A DNA stretch of 12,703 nucleotides, from positions 160 to 12,862 of the forward strand of contig MGUT01000005.1 in assembly GCA_001800095.1 (NCBI GenBank), in the 5' to 3' direction. Below, piece after piece: positions 6,840 to 12,703 of this stretch. The position numbers and the translations under genes are program-made. Each line of letters opens with the position of its first letter. Position 1 is the first letter of the stretch. Under the pieces are notes generated by a model. The model saw only the letters and a program-made list of their open reading frames with translations, was not told where the DNA came from and ran no database searches. The DNA is from Elusimicrobia bacterium RIFCSPLOWO2_01_FULL_64_13. Its GTDB lineage: Bacteria > Elusimicrobiota > Elusimicrobia > 2-02-FULL-39-32.

Positions 6840-7745
6840 ATGAGCTCCCTCCCCGCGCCGGAGCTGGATTTCATCGTCCCCGAAAGCGGGGCCGGGAGCC
6901 GGCTGGACCGGTTCCTGAAGGGCCGTTCGCCCGATTTCTCGCGCAACCGCATCCAGGGCTGGATCAGGACCGGGGCCGTGACATTGAACGGAAAACGGGC
7001 CGCCCCCTCGGACAGGCTGCGGGAGGGCGACCGCGTGGCCGGGTCGGTCCCTCCCGAGGAGACCCGGCTCATCCCTCATGACCTGGACCTGGACATCCTC
7101 CATGAGGACCGCCACATCCTGGCCGTGAACAAGCCCGCCGGCCTGATCACCCATCCCGCCAGAGGCCGCGCCCTGGGCACTCTGGCCAACGCCCTGGCCC
7201 ACCATCTCTCCGGCCTCCCCGGCGACCCATGGCGGCCCGGCATCGTCCACCGGTTGGACAAGGACACTTCCGGCGTGCTCATCGTGGCCAAGACCCCCCA
7301 GTCCCTGGAACGCCTGGGGCGCCAGTTCGAAAAGAGGGAGGTCAAGAAGACCTACCGGGCCCTCGTGTCCGGGAACCCGGGATCCGACCGGGGTGAGATC
7401 GAAGGTCCGATCGGCAGGGCGAGCGGTTCCCTGCGGATGGGGATCACGCCCGCGGGCAGGTACGCGCGCACCGATTTCAAGGTGCTCAAAAGGTTTTCCG
7501 GCCGAAGCTATCTCGAAGTCACTCCCCTGACGGGCCGCACGCACCAGATCCGCGTGCACCTGGCCGGGATCGGCCATCCGGTCCTGGGCGACCCGCTCTA
7601 CTCGAAGGACCCCGGCGCCGCGCCCCGCCTCATGCTGCACGCCTGGCGCATCCGCTTCCGCCACCCCGCCACGGACCGGCCCGTCCAATTCACGGCTCCC
7701 CTCCCCAAGGATTTCCTCGCCACCCTGAAGAAACTCTCCGCCTGA
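6840..7745 (+). CDS. rluD: RluA/RluD-family pseudouridine synthase
   Basis: This 301-residue enzyme isomerises uridine to pseudouridine in structured RNA. For RluD orthologues the targets are 23S rRNA positions in the helix 69 stem-loop. An N-terminal S4 RNA-binding domain (about 19-70, with SRLDRFLK and GAVTLNGKRAAPSDRLREGD) precedes the catalytic domain. HRLDKDTSG (137-145) contains the catalytic Asp140. NKPAGLITHP (97-106) and TGRTHQIRVHLA (231-242) are the other family signatures. The S4 domain plus full length fit RluD or RluC better than RluA, but the exact target cannot be fixed from sequence. ATG 6840 starts just before the S4 domain. No strong Shine-Dalgarno sequence precedes it. Confidence 0.93.
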   Translation: MSSLPAPELDFIVPESGAGSRLDRFLKGRSPDFSRNRIQGWIRTGAVTLNGKRAAPSDRLREGDRVAGSVPPEETRLIPHDLDLDILHEDRHILAVNKPAGLITHPARGRALGTLANALAHHLSGLPGDPWRPGIVHRLDKDTSGVLIVAKTPQSLERLGRQFEKREVKKTYRALVSGNPGSDRGEIEGPIGRASGSLRMGITPAGRYARTDFKVLKRFSGRSYLEVTPLTGRTHQIRVHLAGIGHPVLGDPLYSKDPGAAPRLMLHAWRIRFRHPATDRPVQFTAPLPKDFLATLKKLSA

Positions 7746-7750
7746 AGTAC

Positions 7751-7786
7751 CCCCCCATCCTAACCTTCCCCCGCAAGGGGGGAAGG
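7751..7786. repeat. REP-type GC-rich palindrome between convergent genes, possible bidirectional terminator
   Basis: CCTTCCCCC (7764-7772) and GGGGGAAGG (7778-7786) form a perfect 9-base stem around GCAAG, preceded by a C-run and ATCCTAA. The sequence closely resembles a dispersed palindromic repeat common between genes in many GC-rich bacteria, which gives the familiar spurious peptide PLAGEG when translated. It lies 5 bases from the stop of the giant repeat protein gene and 18 from that of the rluD-family gene. No T-run follows on either strand, so any termination would be Rho-assisted or structural. Confidence 0.65.
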
Positions 7787-7791
7787 AACAA

Positions 7792-10686
7792 TCATATCTT
7801 GAAGATATAGAGCAGGGTCACGCGGCGGGCCTGCCCTTCCCTCTCGATCCCGAACAGTCCCCCCAGGACCTGGAAGCCGGAGGCGTCCTTTTCCAGGTTC
7901 CTGCTCCGCGTCCACAGGGGCGCGAATCCGGAGACCGTCTCTCCCGTTGACTTGGATTCCGACCGGAAGTAAGGCGGCAGCACCAGGACCGAGGACTCTT
8001 TCGTGGAGAATTTCCAGAAGAGCGGAAAGAAGATCCGGAGATCGAGCCGGTCGGTATGGCGCCGGAAGAACAGAGGGAAAAAAGCGGCGAGGGACCGTTC
8101 CCGGTTGACGGACCGCCAGAAGAGCGGGAAGACGAAATCGGAGGATTCCCCGGACTTTTCGTCGCGCCTCGAGAAATAGATCCCCGCCGCCGTCTCCGAT
8201 CTTCCGTCCCGCGCCGACCGCCAGATCCCGGGAAGCGCCAGCACCTTCCTCCCTCCGGACCCGTCCTCCTCCGCGTAGAAGAGCGGGAAAAAAGCGGTCC
8301 GGCTCCTCCCGTCCTCCACCGACCGCCACCAGAGCGGGAACGCGACCCTCCTTTTCAAGCCGGGCCCGTCCTCGGACCAGAAGGGTGGCAGGAGGACCCG
8401 CGTCCTCCGGGCGTCGGCGAATTTCCAGTAAACGGGAAAGAACACGGAGACCCTCTCTCCCGAAGCCTTCCGGCTGGCGTAGGCGTTCAGGAACCAGGTC
8501 TTGCGCGACGCGATCGTTTTGGCGTCTTCGGACCTTTCCGTGGAGCGGTAGAAGAGCGGGAGCACGAAATCCTTCCTGGCCGTCTTCGTCTCCTTCCAGA
8601 AGTACGGGAAGAAAGAGCCCAGCACCACCCGCTCGTCCGCGCCGTCCAATCCCTTGACCTCGTACCGCCAAAGCGGCAGGGGCGCTGTGGGAGCGGCAAA
8701 ACCCATTTCTCTGGGGTTGCGGCGGTAGGAAAAAAGCGGGTCGAGGCGGTTCACGACGCTCGTGGGCGTCCTCTCCCAATAGCTCACGAGAAGCGTCCGC
8801 CTCCGTTTGAAGGGCAATCCCCTGGCATCCTTCCCGGACTCGAACCGGCCAAGGAGGGGCGGGACCCACAGGTCGTAGCCCGGATCGAGTTTCCTGTAGA
8901 AATAGAACGGAAGGAACCGCGAGGAATCCGCCAGGAAATGCTTGCCCGGACCCGTCGAAGGGTCGACGGGTTCGGTCCTCGCCCAAAGAGGGAAGAACCC
9001 CTTTTCCCGGATCCGGGCGGAGCGGAAACTGTAGGCCGGGAATATCGAGCGGATCTCCCAGGCCGGACGCCGGAACCGCCAGAGGAGAGGCGGGAAGATC
9101 TCGTAGCGCGTCTCCCCCCTATGATCCCAGAGATAGGGCCCCGCCCAGCCCTGGGTCTCCTTCCCTTCCCTCAAGTAATAGAACCCCGGCAGGAAAAGGC
9201 TGCTCCCGTCGGGGAATCGGGACTTCCTGAACAGGGGCAGGAGGGCCACGGAGGTCCGGCCTTCCCTGCCGCTGTTCCAGTAGAGGCCCAGGACGCTCCA
9301 CCATCTCCCCCGCGGGTTCTCCCGCGAGAGGAAGGGCGGGATGAGGGTGAACGTGTCGTCGCCCTTGCGCCGGCGGAAATAGAAGGGGGCGGCCAGGGCC
9401 AGGTCGTAGCCCGGCCGGCTGTGGAACGCGAGAAGAGGCGGGACCACGGTGGTGCGGCCCTCCCCGTCCTGGAAATTCCAGTAGACGGGGAAAGCCACGC
9501 TCTTCCTTTCTCCCGTTGAGCGCGAACGCAGCCAAAAATAAGGGAACAGGAAACCGCGCGACATCTCCGGATCCCGGTCCCAGTAGGCGACCGGCGTCAG
9601 GACCTGCCTGCGGTCCGCGTCGCGCTTGAACCTGGCCAGGGGCCAGAGGATGGTGTCGGAATGGGCCCCGCCGCGGTCCCGCCGCGCGATGAACGTCAGG
9701 AACCGGAAGCGGAAGGAGTCCGGCTCCTCCCGGTAGGACACGAAAGGGAGGATGCTCTCGGACTTTCCGCCCCAGGGCTCGCGCGAAAAAGTGAAAAGTC
9801 CGGCGTGGCCGTAGGTCCTGCCGTCGGGATCGCGGAAGCGGCTATAGAGCGGCGTGATCAGGCTCCGGCTCCCGTCGGGCCGTTCCGCGCCGAAGGCGAG
9901 CGGAAAAAGGATGTCCCAACGGGCGCCGCGCGCCGCGTCGGTCCGTCCCCAATAGACCGGGAAAAAAGACCGCAGGGAAGACGAGGCCGTCCGCACCCGG
10001 AACCAGGGGACCGCCACCTGGACGTCGAGAGGGCCGGCAGCCCTCTGCCGCTTGAACCTCCAGTAAAGCGGGAACCCGACTTCCGTGGCGGAATCGCCGG
10101 CCTTCCGCCAGAAGTAGGGGACGATCAGCCCCTGGGAGACTTTTTCGTCGCGGAAGGAGCCTCCCAGCCAGGAGTAGAGCGACCTGGTCTTCCCGTCCGC
10201 GACGCGGACATAGAAGGGCAGGAAGACCTCGAGAGACCGGGGGTCCGGCGAGCGGGAGGCGAATTTCCAATAGAGAGGGAAGAGGACCCTGGCGGAATCG
10301 GCGCCGGTTTCCCTGCGGAAATAGACCGGAAAAAGGAGGGAAGTCCTGGCCCGGAGGGACGTCCTGGAAAAATACGGTCCCCATAGCCCGGATTCCGCCT
10401 CCGCCGACTTTCGCTGGAAGTGCAGGGGAAAGAGCACCCGGACCGCTTCTCCCGGCTCGGAAGCGTCGTAATAGAGGGGCGCGACGATGCGGAACCGGCT
10501 GTCCCGTTCGGCGCCGCTCCAATACAGGAGGAGGGCCATGGAGAAGCTGGTCCCGGCTTCCGGGTCGGATTCATGCCAGAAGAAGGGAGGCGCGCGGACC
10601 GCTCCGGGATCGGCCGCGCGGAGCTCCGCGCCCAGACCGATGACGGCGGCGAGGATGCCGGGGAGGAGGCGCTTGGCCCGGCTCAA
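7792..10686 (-). CDS. Secreted giant protein of ~17-residue FPLYW repeats, unknown function
   Basis: I do not recognise a named family. The 964-residue protein starts with a signal peptide: basic MSRAKR, a hydrophobic stretch to about residue 19, and a likely cut after ELRA (24). The remainder is almost all degenerate repeats with a core such as LFPLYWR, FFPLFFR or ILPFVSY. I count 42 cores with a central proline (from Pro70 to Pro923) plus about eight without it. Core spacing is 16-18 residues almost throughout, or about double where a core has decayed. Each unit looks like one aromatic beta strand plus a short charged turn, often DGRS-like. The end, VTLLYIFKI, also looks like a strand. The start is TTG, overlapping the wecB stop as TTGA; no other start keeps the signal peptide. 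Likely location is periplasm or outer membrane, as a very large barrel, solenoid or groove. These fold ideas are inference. Confidence 0.85.
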   Translation of the reverse strand: MSRAKRLLPGILAAVIGLGAELRAADPGAVRAPPFFWHESDPEAGTSFSMALLLYWSGAERDSRFRIVAPLYYDASEPGEAVRVLFPLHFQRKSAEAESGLWGPYFSRTSLRARTSLLFPVYFRRETGADSARVLFPLYWKFASRSPDPRSLEVFLPFYVRVADGKTRSLYSWLGGSFRDEKVSQGLIVPYFWRKAGDSATEVGFPLYWRFKRQRAAGPLDVQVAVPWFRVRTASSSLRSFFPVYWGRTDAARGARWDILFPLAFGAERPDGSRSLITPLYSRFRDPDGRTYGHAGLFTFSREPWGGKSESILPFVSYREEPDSFRFRFLTFIARRDRGGAHSDTILWPLARFKRDADRRQVLTPVAYWDRDPEMSRGFLFPYFWLRSRSTGERKSVAFPVYWNFQDGEGRTTVVPPLLAFHSRPGYDLALAAPFYFRRRKGDDTFTLIPPFLSRENPRGRWWSVLGLYWNSGREGRTSVALLPLFRKSRFPDGSSLFLPGFYYLREGKETQGWAGPYLWDHRGETRYEIFPPLLWRFRRPAWEIRSIFPAYSFRSARIREKGFFPLWARTEPVDPSTGPGKHFLADSSRFLPFYFYRKLDPGYDLWVPPLLGRFESGKDARGLPFKRRRTLLVSYWERTPTSVVNRLDPLFSYRRNPREMGFAAPTAPLPLWRYEVKGLDGADERVVLGSFFPYFWKETKTARKDFVLPLFYRSTERSEDAKTIASRKTWFLNAYASRKASGERVSVFFPVYWKFADARRTRVLLPPFWSEDGPGLKRRVAFPLWWRSVEDGRSRTAFFPLFYAEEDGSGGRKVLALPGIWRSARDGRSETAAGIYFSRRDEKSGESSDFVFPLFWRSVNRERSLAAFFPLFFRRHTDRLDLRIFFPLFWKFSTKESSVLVLPPYFRSESKSTGETVSGFAPLWTRSRNLEKDASGFQVLGGLFGIEREGQARRVTLLYIFKI
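7852..10491 (-). repeat. Degenerate ~51-bp tandem repeats inside the giant protein gene
   Basis: The protein repeat is visible in the DNA as recurring plus-strand strings such as CCAGAAGAGCGG (near 8017 and 8114), GTAGAAGAGCGGGAA (near 8276 and 8548) and CCAGAGCGGGAA (near 8331). They recur at about 51 bases or multiples. Copies are diverged, so the array is old and held by selection at protein level. Spacing varies by whole codons, consistent with in-frame gain and loss. Confidence 0.75.
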
Positions 10687-11846
10687 ATGCGGGAGAAGTC
10701 TTTCGGACGCGGGCCCATTCCGAAATAATGGAGTACGCCGTCCCGGACGCGGGCGGCGGCGCGGCCGTCGCCGTAGGGATTGACCGCGCCGGACATGCGC
10801 CGGAGAGTCTCCGGCTCGCGCACGAGGCGCGAGATCTCCCCGAGCACCTTCTCGAACCCGGTCCCGACCAGCCGGGCCGTTCCGGCCTTGACGGCTTCGG
10901 GCCTCTCCGTCACATCCCGCAGCACCAGGACGGGCTTCCCCAGGGACGGGGCTTCTTCCTGCAGGCCTCCGGAATCGGTCACGACGAAGTCCGAGCGTTT
11001 GAGGAGCCCGCAGAAGTCGAGGTAGGAGAGCGGGGGCAGAAGAAGGATCCTATCGTGCCCGGAAAGGGCCTTCTCCGCCGCGAGACGGACGTTCGGATTG
11101 GGATGCACGGGATAGACGAACCGGAGGCCGGGGAACCGGCCGGCCGCGGCGCGCACGGCGGAAAAGACGTCCTTCATGGGGCGCCCGAAGTTCTCCCTGC
11201 GGTGCGCGGTCAGGACGGCGAGGCGCGCGCGGGCGGGGACGGCGGACCGGAGGAAATACCGCAGACGGGCGTTGGCGAACCGGTGGGGCCGGCCGGCCGC
11301 CCAGAGCAGGGCGTCCACCACCGTGTTCCCCGTGACGTAGATGTTCGAGGCGGGGATATTCTCCCGGAGGAGGTTCTCCTTCGCGGTCCGGGTCGGCGCG
11401 AAATGGACGGAAGAGACGGCGTCGCCCAGCCGCCGGTTGGCCTCCTCGGGGAAAGGGCGGCCGATATCGAAGGACCGCAGACCCGCCTCCACGTGACCCA
11501 CGGGGACGCGGTGATGGAAGCAGGCCAGGGCCGTGAGGAACATGCTGGCCGTGTCGCCGTGCACGAGCACGAGGTCCGGCCCGGCCTTCTCCAGCACCGG
11601 AGGGATCTTCCCGACCACGCGGCGGGTGAGGTCGGAGAGGGTCTGGTTCTCGCGCATGACGCCCAGGTCCCAGCGCGGCCGCACGGAGAAGACCCGGAGC
11701 ACGTCGTCGAGGAGGGCGCGGTGCTGGGCCGTCACGCAGACCGAGACGCGGAGACGTCCTTTCGCGCCTTCCAGGGCGCGCACCACGGGGGCCATCTTCA
11801 CCGCCTCGGGCCTGGTGCCGAACACGCACAGGATCTTTTTCGCCAC
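10683..11846 (-). CDS. wecB: UDP-N-acetylglucosamine 2-epimerase (non-hydrolysing)
   Basis: This 387-residue enzyme has the usual length and interconverts UDP-GlcNAc and UDP-ManNAc in the cytoplasm for surface-polysaccharide synthesis. GTRPEAVKMAP (10-20) is the N-terminal signature. HGDT carries Asp98, VEAGLRSFD carries Glu120, PEEANRR carries Glu134 and TAHRREN carries His215, matching the catalytic Asp, Glu, Glu and His of E. coli WecB. PVHPNP and DSGGLQEEAPSLGKPVLVLRD complete the nucleotide site. The start is GTG, one base after the wecA stop. The gene ends overlapping the TTG of the repeat protein gene by 4 bases. No ManNAc dehydrogenase (wecC) is within the window, so the fate of UDP-ManNAc is open. 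Confidence 0.96.
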   Translation of the reverse strand: MAKKILCVFGTRPEAVKMAPVVRALEGAKGRLRVSVCVTAQHRALLDDVLRVFSVRPRWDLGVMRENQTLSDLTRRVVGKIPPVLEKAGPDLVLVHGDTASMFLTALACFHHRVPVGHVEAGLRSFDIGRPFPEEANRRLGDAVSSVHFAPTRTAKENLLRENIPASNIYVTGNTVVDALLWAAGRPHRFANARLRYFLRSAVPARARLAVLTAHRRENFGRPMKDVFSAVRAAAGRFPGLRFVYPVHPNPNVRLAAEKALSGHDRILLLPPLSYLDFCGLLKRSDFVVTDSGGLQEEAPSLGKPVLVLRDVTERPEAVKAGTARLVGTGFEKVLGEISRLVREPETLRRMSGAVNPYGDGRAAARVRDGVLHYFGMGPRPKDFSRI

Positions 11847-11847
11847 T

Positions 11848-12703
11848 TCAGCCGACCCTCCCCTTGAGCGCGGTCAGGACGACGGCCGCGCCGGACAGGA
11901 CCAGCGTGATCACGTAGATGCCCAGAACGACCTCGCGCTGGCTCCAGCCGTGCCGCAGCAGCCGGTGGTGCAGGTGGTCCCGGTCCGGCCTGAACACGTC
12001 GCGCCCGGACCGGAGCCGGCGCAGGATGGAGAAGGCCACGTCCAGCACCGGCAGGGCCACCACCAGGATCGGAATGACGAACGAGATGAAGGCCGCGGTC
12101 TTCAAGGTCCCGATGACGGTGACGGAGGCGAGCATGAACCCCAAAAACAGCGCCCCGCCGTCCCCCATGAAGACGCGCGCGGGATGGAAGTTGAACCACA
12201 GGAATCCGAGGCTGGCCCCGCACACGGCCGCGGACAGGACCGAGGCGAGGTTCAGCTGTTTGGAAAAGAACACGACCCCCGTCTGGCTCTGCAGGAGGGC
12301 CACGGCCAAAAAAGTCGCGGCGGCGATCGCGGAGATGCCGGCGGCCAGCCCGTCGAGCCCGTCGGCGAGGTTGACGGTGTTCATGAATCCGGTCAGCCAG
12401 GCCACGGTGATGACCTGGCTGGCGATCAGGGGGAAGGCGATGTAATGGCCCCGCCAGGGATGGGAGATGCCTGAAAGCCGCAACCCGAAGTCCATGGCGA
12501 TGTAGGCCGCGATGATCTGGAGAGGGAGCTTCACCCCGGCCGGGACCTTGAACCTGTCGTCCCACATCCCCAGGCCCAGGACGAAGAGCGACCCGAAGAA
12601 TATGCCCTGGACCTGCCTGGAGATGGACAGCATCCCCACCACTTCCCCTCCGCTCATGACGCGGTGCCGGTAGGCGAGCAGGTCCTTCATGGCGGGAAAG
12701 ACC
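11848..12703 (-). CDS. wecA: Undecaprenyl-phosphate GlcNAc-1-phosphate transferase, 5' end beyond window
   Basis: This polytopic inner-membrane enzyme of the MraY/WecA/TagO family moves GlcNAc-1-phosphate from UDP-GlcNAc onto undecaprenyl phosphate, the first lipid-linked step of many surface glycans. Counting from the ATG at 12690, it has LGMWDD (40-45), NTVNLADGLDGLAAG (104-118) with the metal-binding acidic residues, FMGDGGALFLGF (174-185) and the HLHHRLL signature (239-245), separated by several hydrophobic membrane segments. The HLHHRL motif marks WecA-like rather than MraY enzymes. The frame stays open to the window edge (VFPA precedes the Met), and the usual N-terminal region with the conserved GG motif and first helices is missing. 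The ATG at 12690 is therefore probably internal and the gene is partial here. Its stop is followed after one base by wecB, so the two are surely co-transcribed. The promoter lies outside the window. Confidence 0.93.
   Translation of the reverse strand, partial: VFPAMKDLLAYRHRVMSGGEVVGMLSISRQVQGIFFGSLFVLGLGMWDDRFKVPAGVKLPLQIIAAYIAMDFGLRLSGISHPWRGHYIAFPLIASQVITVAWLTGFMNTVNLADGLDGLAAGISAIAAATFLAVALLQSQTGVVFFSKQLNLASVLSAAVCGASLGFLWFNFHPARVFMGDGGALFLGFMLASVTVIGTLKTAAFISFVIPILVVALPVLDVAFSILRRLRSGRDVFRPDRDHLHHRLLRHGWSQREVVLGIYVITLVLSGAAVVLTALKGRVG
11857..11861 (-). promoter_or_regulatory. Ribosome binding site supporting the GTG start of wecB
   Basis: GGAGG on the minus strand, inside the wecA 3' end, lies 10 bases upstream of GTG 11846. 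It is the only strong Shine-Dalgarno-like sequence near the start. It supports the GTG, which also places MAKKILCVFGTRPEA exactly at the family's usual N-terminus. Confidence 0.6.

Noticed and set aside
7760..8986. 408-codon minus-strand frame ending in PSPLAGEG
   Set aside because: It is a shifted frame of the repeat gene. The PLAGEG end is the well-known spurious translation of the REP-type palindrome.
8056..9519. 487-codon plus-strand frame opposite the repeat protein
   Set aside because: Its composition is dominated by P, R, E and G, and it mirrors the repeats of the minus-strand gene. The minus frame has the signal peptide, regular strands and operon coupling.
7852..10491. Periodic 51-base repeats considered as a CRISPR or satellite array
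   Set aside because: The copies are diverged, there are no unique spacers of constant size, and the periodicity is explained by protein repeats in one open frame.
12688..12690. ATG at 12690 as the true wecA start
   Set aside because: The frame is open upstream to the window edge, and the N-terminal GG motif and first helices of the family are missing, so this Met is most likely internal.

Overview
The window comes from a GC-rich bacterium, probably Gram-negative. The base composition, the dense operon layout, the WecA/WecB lipid-linked sugar genes and an exported beta-rich repeat protein all fit this. I cannot place the phylum with confidence; deltaproteobacterial-type lineages or Elusimicrobiota are guesses. 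No rRNA, tRNA, CRISPR array, transposase or integrase is visible.

Layout. (1) 9-770 (+): a short-chain dehydrogenase/reductase of pteridine-reductase-like character. (2) 771-2784 (+): an AT-richer island carrying a two-gene Type II-like restriction-modification unit. It has its own extended -10 promoter, an amino-methyltransferase with a SPPF motif and an overlapping PD-(D/E)XK endonuclease. (3) 2787-6341 (+): dnaE, the replicative DNA polymerase III alpha subunit, starting only 2 bases after the endonuclease stop. (4) 6355-6744 (-): a single-domain response regulator, convergent with dnaE and divergent from (5) 6840-7745 (+): an RluD-family 23S rRNA pseudouridine synthase. (6) 7751-7786: a REP-type GC-rich palindrome between convergent genes. 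(7) 7792-12703 (-): an operon read right to left. It holds wecA (5' end outside the window), wecB, and a 964-residue secreted protein made almost wholly of about 50 degenerate units of about 17 residues centred on FPLYW-like cores.

How the genes work together. dnaE, rluD and the regulator look like ordinary chromosomal genes. The restriction-modification pair looks like a horizontally acquired insertion placed exactly between two co-directional genes, so dnaE may be partly read from the restriction promoter. In the minus-strand operon, WecA makes undecaprenyl-PP-GlcNAc and WecB makes UDP-ManNAc. The giant repeat protein is translationally coupled to wecB through a TTGA overlap, which suggests a role in the envelope or in surface-glycan assembly. 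It is the best candidate here for undescribed biology.
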